DNA of 64,000 bases from Cepaea nemoralis (taxonomy: Eukaryota > Mollusca > Gastropoda > Stylommatophora > Helicidae): NCBI GenBank assembly GCA_014155875.1, contig JACEFZ010028124.1:186001-250000 (forward strand), in the 5' to 3' direction. Both the position numbers and the translations under genes were made by a program. Below, one piece after another: positions 1 through 10,869 of this stretch. The notes below the pieces were generated by a model. It saw only the letters and a program-made list of their open reading frames with translations, did not search any database and was not told the DNA's origin. Position 1 is the stretch's first letter; the number at the start of each line of letters is the position of its first letter.

Positions 1-1224
1 AAACAGTTAGACGTAGAACTTGCTAACAAACAAGCAGAGGAAGCCACCAAACAAAAGCAGATACAAGTAGATTCTGAAACTAGACTAAAGATGAAAGAAA
101 TGGAGGTAGATTCTAACATACAAATAGCCTCTAGCAAACAAAAGAGCCAAGAAGAACAGAACAAATTTAGTAAGTACAAGGGCCTTATTAAACCATACAC
201 TGTAGGTGATTCAATCAGCGCATGGACTGAAAATATAGAGTTCCAACTAAAAACACAGAAAATACCTTTAGAGGATTGGGCAATGATTTACATGAGGAAC
301 CTGAGTGGGGAGCCTTTAAAAGTAATAGAATCCATACCTACAGATCTTAGAAACAATTACCAGTACATACACGATAGGATAATGCAACATTTTCTTTTGG
401 ACGCTACTGGCTATCAAATTCAATTCTCACAGATTAAACCAAAAGCAACTGAAACTTTCTTAGACTACATTTCTAACGTGCAGAGCACATTTAAAAAGTG
501 GACTAAAGCGGCTAAGGTAGGTAACAGCTATGAAAAACTAGAAGAACTAATGGTAATGGACAAAGTCGTTTCTACAGTGGCTACCCCTTTTGCTAAATTC
601 TTACAACAGTCAGATATTGATTCCATTCAACAATTAGAGAAACGGGGGTCAGCTTATTTTTCCTCTAATCGGGACATATTTAAAACTACATCATATGACA
701 CAGAAATTACAGCTTTTGCAAATAGAGTCCCTGATAGATCCTACAAACAGAAAGACTACAGTAAGAAGGACAAACCATATCAGAAACCACCTCGATGTAA
801 TTATTGCAATCTTTTTCACCCAACTTATTGGATGTGTGATAAGAACCCCACATATCCGTCACACCTAGAACAAGTGTTAAAGAAGCAAGAAAGCAAAAGA
901 TCATCGTTTAAACGTGCTGTAAAATGTTATTTTTGTTCAAGTTATGGCCACTATAGCAATAAATGTCTTGGGAGACAGAGAATGAAGGAAAACAACGCAG
1001 CCCTCATCGATACATCATCAGACGATGAGAGTGACATAGATCCAGAACTTGTGAATGTATTGCCAACGAATGAATGTCAGAGTGTATCATTAGCAACCAA
1101 TATTTTAGACTTTAAGAAATGTAAAGTATGCCATCAGTTTCATGCAGATGGGAGATTAAAATGTGGACACGTAATATCATGTTCAAATGAAGAAGCTAAC
1201 GCTAGCATGTGCCTCCAGAGGTAA
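1..1224 (+). CDS. gag: Gag-like protein of LTR retrotransposon (5' partial)
   Basis: The reading frame is open from base 1, so the true start lies upstream; the ATG at 91 is only the first methionine in view. A charged, Lys/Glu-rich N-terminus is followed by a capsid-like retrotransposon Gag region (about residues 50-190 from that ATG). The C-terminal third has cysteine-rich motifs: CNYCNLFHPTYWMC, the CCHC knuckle CYFCSSYGHYSNKC and CKVCHQFHADGRLKC, which would bind element RNA during particle assembly. The frame ends at 1224 and overlaps the protease frame by 38 nt in the +1 register. Capsid homology is inferred; the zinc knuckles are seen directly. Confidence 0.8.
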   Translation, partial: KQLDVELANKQAEEATKQKQIQVDSETRLKMKEMEVDSNIQIASSKQKSQEEQNKFSKYKGLIKPYTVGDSISAWTENIEFQLKTQKIPLEDWAMIYMRNLSGEPLKVIESIPTDLRNNYQYIHDRIMQHFLLDATGYQIQFSQIKPKATETFLDYISNVQSTFKKWTKAAKVGNSYEKLEELMVMDKVVSTVATPFAKFLQQSDIDSIQQLEKRGSAYFSSNRDIFKTTSYDTEITAFANRVPDRSYKQKDYSKKDKPYQKPPRCNYCNLFHPTYWMCDKNPTYPSHLEQVLKKQESKRSSFKRAVKCYFCSSYGHYSNKCLGRQRMKENNAALIDTSSDDESDIDPELVNVLPTNECQSVSLATNILDFKKCKVCHQFHADGRLKCGHVISCSNEEANASMCLQR

Positions 1225-1549
1225 ACTTAAGTTCTACGGTGCACTGGTCAATGGGCAACCATGCCAATGCTTAGTTGATAGCGGAAGCACTATACTGGGG
1301 TTAAGGAGAGAACTTGCGAGACCAGAAGATTATATGGGTGAATTTGTCAAATGCCGTACTTTCAGTGGAACCATCGAGAAATATCCACTGGCAAAAGCGC
1401 ATATCAATACCCCGTTCCTTACCGGCACATTTACGTGCGCGATCCTCCAAGATCCATGTACGGATCTTATTTTGGGGTGCCTAGATGCATTGAAAGAATG
1501 TACAGACGACAACATAAAAACCTGGAAACACACATGGCCAACGCTGTAA
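1187..1549 (+). CDS. Retroviral-type aspartic protease domain
   Basis: Short frame lying +1 relative to gag. It contains the active-site signature LVDSGSTILGL (Asp-Ser-Gly; family consensus D[ST]G) and, about 70 residues later, TDLILGCLDAL, matching the conserved hydrophobic-Leu-Gly helix motif of pepsin-like retrotransposon proteases. The enzyme would cleave the Gag-Pol polyprotein. The overlap with gag suggests expression by a +1 shift, but an indel in this dead copy would look the same. The integrase-bearing frame that follows is back in the gag register. Confidence 0.7.
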   Translation: MKKLTLACASRGKLKFYGALVNGQPCQCLVDSGSTILGLRRELARPEDYMGEFVKCRTFSGTIEKYPLAKAHINTPFLTGTFTCAILQDPCTDLILGCLDALKECTDDNIKTWKHTWPTL

Positions 1550-1551
1550 AT

Positions 1552-3402
1552 AAGTCAGATACAGAAACCAACTATACTGACTTACAAAATGAAATGCTAC
1601 AGCTATTAACACCAAGTGGTGCAGATACCAACACTACTCGACAAAATTTTATCGTGGCACAAAGCACCGACCAAACAATCACACCATATTTTAACTTGTT
1701 GTGTGAGCGAAAGAAAGTTTCCAAACATTCTTCCTGGTACTTTAAAAAGGTTAACGGAATTCTCATGCGTTATTATACGTATAATAACCATGAAATTCAG
1801 CAGACGGTGTTACCTATAACATACCGACAAAATGTGCTAAAAAGCGCACATGAATCACCATTTGCTGAATATTTGGGCTATTATAAAACGCGAGCCAGAA
1901 TTCTATCACAATGTTACTGTCCGAAATTCTGTTCGGACATAAAATCCTTCTGTCGCTCTTGTACTGTTTGTCAACATCGTGTACGAAAGAAAAAGCATGT
2001 AAAGGCCGAAGTGCAACTGCCAGTTATAGCATCTAGACCACTTGATAGTATAGCGGTCGATATTGCTGGACCCCTAATGCTGGTGTCGAGTAATGGAAAC
2101 CACAACTATCCAAATAAGGGTGCGAAAACGATTCACCTTAAACCAAACCAGAAGGTTGTGATTCGACTACCTGAGAAATATATGTCACTAACATCTTGGC
2201 AAGAGCCTCTCATCGTTGAACGTAAAATATCAGATGTTGATTATGAAATATCAATAAAAGGACACTTAAAGATATTCCATATCAACATGCTGAAACCATA
2301 TTTTTCACGACAAGAACAACAGACAGACGAACAAATTGCACCATCACCAAGCAATGAGACAACAGACGTACACAACACAACTTCACTAGATAGGGCGACA
2401 CACGACGACAACGCAACCACACTTAGCCAGATAACAGCACACACAGCTAGCGCCACAACAATATTGTACGAGACAAACGAGGACAAGATGAAATTACCAC
2501 TTCCTACGGTAGATTCAACGACGTCCAGTATTTCGATTGATATAAAGAACATATGCAGTCATACGAAAAACAGGACAAAACACCTACTGAAACGTCGACA
2601 AGTCTTCGACAGGTTGAGATTGTTTGGACTCACAGCAAAGCCGTCCAAAGTAGAGTTGGGCATGGAACAAATTGACTTCCTGGGTCATACCATCTGCAGG
2701 GGCCAATTGAAAACTGATGACAGAATCGTCACTAAGATTCTGAATTTGACAATGCCAACGACCAAGAAACAGGTACGAAGTTTACTGGGTCTGGTAAACT
2801 ACTATAGTACATTCATTCCCAACCTGGCGGAAATCACCAGTGTTTTTTCTAACATCTTAAAAGCTTCGGCTAAGTTATCTGTGAAAGATGCATGATTAAT
2901 TAGTGCGTTATCAAAATTGAAACATTTTTTCAGCGTTCCACCTATCCTTCGTATGCCTAATCCAAAACTCACTTATTTCTTACGCACAGATGCGAGTGCC
3001 ATATCCATATCTGGAATACTAAGACAGTTCTACGACGGGACGTTCCACCCCGTAATGTACGTAAGTCGCAAGATTACTCCTGCTGAAGGAAGATACTCAG
3101 CATCAGAATTGGAGGGCCTTAGTTTGATCTATTGCGTGAGAAAGTTTCACAGATTTTTGGCAGGGGCACAGTTTGTAATCCAATCCGATAACTCTCCATT
3201 GTCTATGATGCAATCTGGACATCCTACCAACAATAGAATTTACAGGTGGGCTTTGATTCTCCAAAATTACACATTTACCATCCAGCATTTAAAAGGGAGA
3301 CTAAATACTATTGCAGACATTTTGAGTCGTCCTTCATCCATTCAAATACCTGAGTTAAAGGAAGAGATCGACCATACACCACCAGAAACAGTGACACTGT
3401 AA
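1552..3402 (+). pseudogene. pol: pol remnant: integrase pieces, RT thumb/connection, RNase H
   Basis: One register with a single internal TGA at 2893-2895. The HHCC integrase domain is near 1850-1990 (AHESP...CRSCTVCQ), with its second His apparently replaced by Tyr (EYLG). Core start DSIAVDIAGPL follows with the first catalytic Asp, but the later Asp and Glu region is deleted. An integrase C-terminal region (LKPNQKVVIRLP to FHINMLKPYF) lies at 2140-2305. After a low-complexity linker comes the RT region distal to the missing YxDD motif (FGLTAKPSK, FLGHTICRGQL, LLGLVNYYSTFIPNL). RNase H at 2917-3360 keeps acidic residues in RTDAS, SELEGL, QSDNS and IADILSR. The linker could alternatively mark recombination between two elements. 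Confidence 0.75.
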
Positions 3403-5040
3403 TGTTAGATAACCAAGTGCCATGTGTGATGATTAAGACATTTCGTAAGTGCGTTATCATCGCCAGATATATAACTTGTGTGAATAGAACAGTGCTATGA
3501 GAAGTGTAACTAACAGACGCAGAATTAACATGTGCTGACACACACATAAGTCATAATATGTGAACTAACGCCAAGAATACAGCGAACCCAGGCTAGACCC
3601 CGAATCTAGAATATATTGAACCAACGCTTAGACCCCGAATAACATTCCAGGGTTAGCTATGAACCTACATAATGTAGTAGGCAACTATATTAATACACTA
3701 TCCTTCGAGGAGAGCATAAAAGACTTTGCCGGAATGAACTATGTTAGAATAGTCTACAAAGAGAATTGCTCCATCTTCACAACGCAGAGGAGGACGTCGA
3801 CTTAGTGTAATTAGATATAGAAATGTAACTGTGATATATGTACATTATTATTTTATTTACAGTATCTATAACTTCATTTTCTATTATTTATTCTATTGCA
3901 AATTGTGTAAACGCATATATAACGTTATTTTCTTACTTGCATAGTTAGAAATCACCATCATTTAATTAATAATCCATTTATTAAAACATCCATTATAGAA
4001 ATACAATTATTAGATCTTATATTAGTTAATTAACTTATAATCATAATCATTTATACATCCATTTAGCTAATATATCATTTCAAAACTAACACCAATCATT
4101 TAGGAATTAATATAATCTTTTTCACAAATAACATTTAAGGTAATTAACCCATTTTTCTTAAATGAAAGTAGTATTAAATTATTTCCCTTGAGGGTAATTT
4201 AGGTCAGCACACCGAAGTATGGAAATTACATAACAGGATCGGTAACAAACCATCCTTATAACTATGTACATTTTTGTATAGAGATGACGCGTGCAAACAA
4301 AACGCACAGTCATTTGGCGTGATCACTGTTAAAATTTCAGCCAATCGTTTATTGTATATATATATTGTTTATGTATGTAATACTATGAAACATGTTTTAA
4401 TGACGAGAGAATAATTGAGTGAAAGAATAGTATGAAAGGGTATGAAAGATGAATGAAAGAAGAGAAAATGCGAGGAGAGAATGCGAAAACTTAGTAAACA
4501 TTGAAAGAAAGAGAGCGAGAGAGAAAGACAGCGGAAAATTTTTTCCCACCGCTGGAAAAGTCTTATTTGACTTGTCTGTGTCATCTGTGTATCCAATGTG
4601 TTGTTGAGTTTTTTTATGTGTGTTACAGCCACACTTTAACAGAGTATATAGAGAACGTACTTCGAGCTTCAGAAAGCGGAGTTGTGGTCACAAATAAAAA
4701 TAACGAACGATTGTAACCACAATAAACCGATTTGCGGCGCTCGAAGGAACACACACATTTAGTACACTAACGCATACACATGTTAGAGAGTTAAGTACAC
4801 GTTAGTTTATTAGAAAACACGCAAGCAAACAGGAAAACGAACACAAAAAAGTTGCACACACCATTCAGTTCAAAGAACAATAACTCTAAATTCAGGGGAC
4901 ACAATAAATAATTAGAAACCTAAATGTAACAGTGAATATAGCTTTTTCACATGCAGAAGCAAGAAGGTGAACAGTAGAGCTGTGTGTATAGAGTTGGAGG
5001 GGATATTAATGGGAACATGAACACTTGGTGCTCATGTGTT
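3403..5040. other. AT-rich tract after the LTR element, probably including its 3' LTR
   Basis: No convincing gene. Purine-rich stretches near 3700-3720 and 3785-3795 could be polypurine tracts priming plus-strand synthesis, and AATAAA-type sites occur at 4725 and 4900, as expected of an LTR. Without the 5' copy the LTR ends cannot be fixed. Sequence at 4490-4530 is a short (GA)-rich run. Confidence 0.35.
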
Positions 5041-6420
5041 GTACTCATAATAGAGTCAACTAGTGTGTGGATTGTCATTTCGGGCAATTGGAGGAACAGG
5101 TCAAGACGGAAGTCAATAGGTGGAAGTCAAAAGACATAGGGTCAAACGACAGAAGCCAGGACATAAGTCATAAGACAACGGTTTCCGGTTCACTACCAAT
5201 CCCTAAGATATCTATAGAACCAACTATACTGAGACATGGGCTACTGAATTAGCCAAGTGAAAAGATAGAACACTGTGAATGAAGGTAGAAGATATTGTTC
5301 TATCCCCAAACTAGAAAGTTCTATACTTATTGGAGATCTGACAAAATTGGGACAACCAATTTTTCTTTTGAGACCAGAAGTGTTACAAACATGAGAAAAA
5401 GGGAAGTAACACTTTGCGGAGAGGGGGGGGGGACCCTGTCAGCATCCCCAATAAGGCCTTACAGGAGTAATGAGTTAACACTAGTCTAGTAGAGAGACAC
5501 CAGACAGGAGAGACACCGAGTACTATTAATAGCCTCACAAGGAGACACATTTGTGTCAAACCAGAGGTCGATAAGTACAGATGAGCGAGGGCTTTCCCCA
5601 AGCAATTGGGTAGCTGGTCCCTGCGAGTAACCGTGATATGCCAGGTTACTCGAACTCACCAGCCGGCGTGCTGGCAAGACCAGGCACGCAATAATAGCTA
5701 CTGCACGGAGAGTAAAGTGACCGTGCTTATCCACGCAATGTGTAGCATGTGGACAGACTGACTGGAGACGGTAGAGAGAGCAGACGTATCCTTGACCAAT
5801 GCGATAGCTTTCTAGGCCATAGGCAAACATAGGGCTGTTCATTTAGATTGTGAAATGCTAGCATCATCTATCATCACGTTAATGCATTCATGTTGTGTAA
5901 TGATGATGAAACATAACGCTCGTAGAGCCATTCAAATGTCGGCTCTGAATAAATTGCATTCCTTTCGCAAATGTCATGAATTGTTATTTCGTGCAGTGCG
6001 AAAGTAGCGGAGTCTTGAGAAGCTGCAGCGCACAAGTCGCTGACACCTGCCCTGTTCTGTTCGTAATCTCTGTTGAGCATCTATCTTATATGAATATAAC
6101 CTGTATGAATGTCTGTTGAGCGGTGTAGATGTATGTATGTGCGCTCAGACCTTAGGACTCACCTCACAATAACATAAAGGAGTGCATAATGTGAATTTGG
6201 TTAGTATCACCATCATACTTAGGTGCACACTCCATTGCTCTCCAATATTCGTCCACCAGTGCCAACACATTCACTGGAATCTACTCATACTTTGTTAGTA
6301 CATCCACTGGGATTGCTCAGATACCATTCTCAGACTACTATCACAGGTTGCTGTCCTACCTTCCTGCTCCACCCCCTCCCTTCTTTCAATGTGCTCACTG
6401 AACCGTTACACCCATCACGC
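5041..6420. other. No recognisable gene
   Basis: Moderate-GC sequence without a coding signature. There is a G10 homopolymer at about 5422 and a small inverted repeat near 5620-5650 (GAGTAACC...GGTTACTC). I see no family resemblance elsewhere in the window. Confidence 0.4.
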
Positions 6421-6454
6421 TGTCACCATCCTAATTCCAACTCCCTTGGATGGG

Positions 6455-6462
6455 TATAAAAG
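6455..6462 (+). promoter_or_regulatory. TATA-box-like motif
   Basis: Canonical TATAAAAG in a locally CT-rich context, about 200 bp before the hammerhead-like motif of a Penelope-type end. It could be the core promoter of that element or chance; no downstream coding exon supports it. Confidence 0.2.
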
Positions 6463-6479
6463 AAGACATCTGTGATATT

Positions 6480-6790
6480 CAGGGTTATACACAGCTCAGA
6501 ATTCTGAGGTAAATATGAACATTTTTTCCAATTTTCATTTTCTCTTCATTGCTTTCATTTTTTTCATCTTTTTGTTCTTCTCGTCCTGTCGTCACGTTTT
6601 GATTTAGTCACAGATCTCCTTGACTATATGTTGTGTTTGTGAATGTGTTTGTTTGCTGATGAAGGCTAATCACCGCAACGTCCTGTATGTGTCGTAATTC
6701 TGTTATGTAAAGCTGCACTACTTTGTGTCATTTTATATTGTTTACATTTTCACAGCATTACCGCAGGTCCACCCAATTTTATCTATCCTA
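6480..6790 (+). mobile_element. Penelope-like element terminal relic with degenerate hammerhead core
   Basis: At 6656-6680 the sequence has CTGATGA, a short GG/CC-closed stem and GCAAC, against the hammerhead core CUGANGA...GAAA; one core base differs. Penelope-like elements carry hammerhead ribozymes in their terminal regions, and the flanking GGCTAATCACCG and CAGCATTACCGCAGGTCCACC segments look like such ends. No ORF of the element survives here, so the boundaries are approximate. Confidence 0.4.
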
Positions 6791-7015
6791 AGACCGGATG
6801 TAAATATTCAAAACAATGGCTCAATGGCGGGTCTCCACCAAAATAATCGCAGCAAAGTTAAATAAGAACTACATCGTCGCATGAAGAAAGGAAAGGCGGC
6901 ACCCGGTCCAGAAAACATTACTCATTACATTGGAGGAAGTTGAGGTTCTAGGTGATTTTGGAATCGAAATATTGATAAAATACCTAAATGACAACTTTTG
7001 TTGTGGGGAAATTAC

Positions 7016-7017
<2 letters not shown>

Positions 7018-7086
<69 letters not shown>
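7018..7086. repeat. (TA)n microsatellite
   Basis: About 34 uninterrupted TA dinucleotides. Apparent Ile-Tyr reading frames over it are not genes. Confidence 0.95.
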
Positions 7087-7088
<2 letters not shown>

Positions 7089-7224
7089 AATTACTATATG
7101 GTTTATATTTCTCAACTAGGATTATAATAGCATTGTGGTTATCTCCAAGAAGAAAGAAACACAACAATGTACTGCACAAGTAAATGAGAAAATTCTTAAG
7201 TACATAAAGCGGTAGAATTATCTT

Positions 7225-7460
7225 TGAACAGTCATAACATCTAATAGATGATATCGTGGATTCGAATAATGCATGTGAAACATAGAGACCATACTATACA
7301 CAAATATAATAAGCAAAAAAGCTTAATAGCAGTGGAAATGTGGTTTCTGAGAAAAGAAAAAACATGGTTGAATAAAATGGACAGACAGAAAAATGAACAA
7401 GATTCTTCAAAAAACAAATGAGAGGTTTACTAGTAACAATTGAAATTAAAGATGTACAAA
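7225..7460 (+). mobile_element. Decayed fragment of the RTE-like LINE family
   Basis: Short stretches match the better copy at 37382-38580: CAGTCATAACATCT near 7232 and GAAATGTGGTTTCTGAGAAAA near 7336, followed by an ACAGACAGAAAAA segment. Many indels; no open frame. Confidence 0.5.
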
Positions 7461-7599
7461 TTATAAAAAAATTTCACTTAAATTTACTGAATAATGTTAA
7501 ATACACCACATGTATATAATAATTTCACAAAAACTGCTCGATAACACCAATAACAAACAATTAAAGCATAATATATTGAAGCACATAATTTTCATACAA

Positions 7600-8442
7600 A
7601 ATGGAAAATGTTCGGGACACACAAGGCAGAATACTGCATGACAAGAACACAGAAGAAGAACCATCTGTACATCTAACCATTAGAGAACTCCTGTTTGCAG
7701 ACGACCAAGCACTAATAGCAAAATCAGAAGCTGAATTACAAGACCACATGAATAGTCTAAACGAAATGTGTAGGGAACATAACATGAAAATTAGCACAAG
7801 TAAAACATACTGAAGAAGAAAAAATAACAATTCACATAAACGACATCCCTTGAAATAAGTAAAGGGTTTCAAGTACCTAGGAAGTATAATATCATCAAAT
7901 GGCAGATCAGAAGACGAGATCGAAAACAGATGCAATAAGGCAAACCAACTCATTGGACAAATGGCACCAATACTAAAGAACAAACATATTTCAATAACTA
8001 CTAAAAAGTTCTTTCCAACACAATCTTCCTACCAACTCTATGCCAAACCTGGAAAATGACAGAAAAAGAGAAAAGAAAAATCATAGCAACTGAAATGAGA
8101 TTCCTGAGAAGAATACTCAACACATCAAGAACAGATAAGATCAGAAATGAAGAAATCAGGACTAAAGAGGGGGTTATAGCAGCACTAGAATTTATTAGAA
8201 AGCAGCAAGTCAAATGGTTTGGCCATGCAAGTAGGTTACCATTCAACAGCATACCACAACAAGCAATGATGTACAGACCAGATGGAAACAGAGGAAGAGG
8301 CCGACCACGTAAACGTTGGACGGAGGGAATAGCAGAGTCCATGGGAATATCGATACATGAAGCCCATAATGGGCACTCTCACAATGTTTATACTTCACCT
8401 CGACATCGCAAGATACAAGAGGAACATGATGAGATGAGATGA
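7600..8442 (+). pseudogene. 5'-truncated LINE reverse transcriptase remnant
   Basis: The first frame (7601-7813) holds the RT catalytic motif in RELLFADDQALIA. After a frame change near 7810, KYLGSIISSNGRSEDEI follows at 7870-7920, a typical LINE post-palm motif. The last frame (8056-8442) contains EMRFLRRILNTSRTDKIRNE and the basic GNRGRGRPRKRW segment common near LINE pol C-termini. Endonuclease and the RT N-terminal half are absent. At least two frameshifts make it non-functional. The clade is not certain; RTE-like is likely. Confidence 0.75.
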
Positions 8443-9090
8443 GACAACAGGCAGACTGTACTGAGAAACAATATAAACACTATTTCCTATTCAGTTATAA
8501 TTATTATTCACTTACATTTAATTATTTAAATACTCTTTAAATACTTTGTGACAGGCAAAGCAAATTTAGTGGCACAAATGTGGCCCAATAGCGCAAGCAT
8601 AAGTTGGCATTTGCCATCATATTATGAGGAACTTTCACTGTTAGTTTTCTTTAAAATTATGACCGTCTTCTAACTAATTAACTGAGTACTAGTTTTAAAA
8701 TCTTTCACAGTCTTTTAAATCACAATAACTATAATATAACATTGTTTAAAACAGTAATTTTAATAAAATATATGAGGTCCAGAACAAGAAGGTGTTGTCA
8801 TTTCGAATCACAACAATCATTTTTCAATCACAACAATCATTTTGAATCACAACAAAATCGTTTTCTTTAAAGCAAAATGGATGCTAACGCTGGTTTCCCA
8901 CTGCATAATTTTCTGTCTCAATTTTAATTTATCAAAGCACTAAAAATTGCGGAAACATAAGATAACTGGAACAAATAAAGCACTATCTATACAGATATCG
9001 GTTCGCGGGTGCCAAAACCGTTCTATGGAACTGACCTATCGGTCTGCGGCAGAGAATCAGTTAAGTATAGACCTGTATGTAATTTTTTTT
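8443..9090. repeat. AT-rich region with dispersed repeat A and a small tandem repeat
   Basis: Sequence at about 8480-8640 is related, in reverse complement, to 39270-39430 (shared core TGTGGCCCAATAG). At 8800-8862 AATCACAACAATCATTTT recurs three times imperfectly. No gene is seen. Confidence 0.5.
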
Positions 9091-9094
9091 TTCA

Positions 9095-9305
9095 TATCCC
9101 TTACAGGACGTTGCAGTCAACATCAGCACTTTTCAGCTGCTTTTATGTACTAGACAAGATTATGCTCAGTAGTTTGCCATTGCTTTCTGAGCGGCTGGCT
9201 CACATACCCCATAAGTTACCAACGCGGCGAGAACCGCTACCGATTCTCGCGCAGGTTACGTTAATCACGAGACTATACGGGATTATGGAGAAGGACGTTA
9301 ACTCC
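9095..9305 (-). mobile_element. tRNA-derived SINE, same family as the copy at 63013-63229
   Basis: The reverse complement shares AGAAAGCAATGGCAAACTAC and the 3' segment GACTGCAACGTCC...GTAAGGGATATG with the well-bounded copy at 63013-63229. The 5' end has an A-box-like TTGGCCTAGGAG segment. The plus-strand T run at 9080-9090 marks its A-rich tail. Confidence 0.65.
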
Positions 9306-9339
9306 TAGGCCAAGGAGACCAACGTGTAATTATTGTAGG

Positions 9340-10560
9340 CATAAAACTGTATGTAAGTATGGAACTGTGACTAACTACAGAACAGTGTATAGAACTGTAT
9401 AGACGTATGGGAATGTGACTAACTACAGAACAGTGTATAGAAATGTATGTACGTATGGGAATGTGATTAACTACAGAACAGTGTATAGAACTGTATGTAA
9501 GTATGGAACTGTGACTAACTACAGAACAGTGTATAGAACTGTATATAAGTATGGGAATGTGATTAACTAGAGAACAGTGTATGGAACTGTATGTACATAT
9601 GGGAATGTGACTAACTACAGAACAGTGTATAGAACTGTATATACGTATGGGAATGTGACTAACTACAGAACAGTGTATAGAACTGTATATAAGTATGGGA
9701 ATGTGACTAACTACAGAACAGTGTATAGAACTGTTTGTACGTATGGGAATGTGACTAACTACAGAACAGTGTATAGAACTGTATGTACGTATGGGAATGT
9801 GACTAACTACAGAACAGTGTATAGAACTGTATATAAGTATGGGAATGTGACTAACTACAGAACAGTGTATAGAACTGTATGTACGTATGGGAATGTGACT
9901 AACTACAGAACAGTGTATAGAACTGTATATAAGTATGGGAATGTGACTACAGAACAGTGTATAGAACTGTATATAAGTATGGGAATGTGACTAACTACAG
10001 AAAAGTGTATAGAACTGTATGTACGTATGGGAATGTGACTAACTACAGAACAGTGTATAGAACTGTATGTACGTATGGGAATGTGACTAACTACAGAACA
10101 GTATATAGAACTGTATATAAGTATGGGAATGTGACTAACTACAGAACAGTGTATAGAACTGTATGTACGTATGGGAATGTGACTAACTACAGAACAGTGT
10201 ATAGAACTGTATGTACGTATGGGAATGTGACTAACTACAGAACAGTGTATAGAACTGTATATAAGTATGGGAATGTGACTAACTACAGAACAGTGTATAG
10301 AACTGTATATAAGTATGGGAATGTGACTAACTACAGAACAGTGTATAGAACTGTATGTACGTATGGGAATGTGACTAACTACAGAACAGTGTATAAAACT
10401 GTATGTAAGTATGGGAATGTGACTAACTACAGAGCAGTGTATAGAACTGTATGTACGTATGGGAATGTGACTAACTACAGAACAGTGTATAGAACTGTAT
10501 GTACGTATGGGAATGTGACTAACTACAGAACAGTGTATAGAACTGTATGTAACTATGGAA
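9340..10560 (+). repeat. 48-bp minisatellite, about 25 copies
   Basis: The unit runs GTGACTAACTACAGAACAGT, GTATAGAACTGTATGTACGT, ATGGGAAT. Because 48 is a multiple of three, long frames stay open on both strands (a 16-residue TVYRTVCTYGNVTNYR-like repeat on +), but there is no start, splice or domain evidence for a gene. Units alternate between GTATGTACGTATG and GTATATAAGTATG variants, showing higher-order patterning. The first units are the most diverged. Confidence 0.9.
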
Positions 10561-10869
10561 CACTGTGCAGAAAAGAATGTTTGTATGGAACACAAGGAAG
10601 GTTGGACACATAATGCAGAAATATAAATGAAGTAACACTACACATTTCAGAGTGAATGTCCTTAACACACCAGCATCTACCAATAAGTAAAAACAAACAC
10701 TCACTTGACAAGCTGGTTCCAGTTTTATATTGTGACTTGGTAAAAGACTGTATGAATCCATGCTTCCTGAAGTCATAGAATAAACAGTGATCACTTGGTA
10801 TGTTGGATATATGTTATAACACATAGACTAACAATATGTTTGCAAGGAGGGAAATTGACTGACAGCAGC
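10561..10869. other. Spacer between two minisatellites
   Basis: Unique sequence with no identified feature. The open frame of the following array extends back to an ATG at 10795. Confidence 0.4.

Larger units (their letters stand above)
1..3402 (+). mobile_element. Defective Ty3/Gypsy-like LTR retrotransposon, Gmr1-like domain order
   Basis: Internal region of an LTR retrotransposon, cut by the window start. In order it encodes Gag with zinc knuckles, an aspartic protease, an integrase zinc-binding domain, the start of the integrase core, an integrase C-terminal region, the distal part of reverse transcriptase and RNase H. Ordinary Ty3/Gypsy elements place integrase last; integrase before RT is known from the Gmr1-like group. 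The RT and RNase H sequences look Ty3-like, not Copia-like. The catalytic centres of integrase and RT are largely missing, so the copy is dead. No LTR pair can be defined because the 5' side lies outside the window. Confidence 0.8.

Noticed and set aside
4369..4716. Opposed short frames near a GA-rich run
   Set aside because: Low-complexity translations in a likely LTR/flank region.
9577..10613. Two long plus-strand frames (and a 230-residue minus frame) over the 48-bp array
   Set aside because: The unit is a multiple of three, so open frames appear on both strands; no start, splice or domain evidence.
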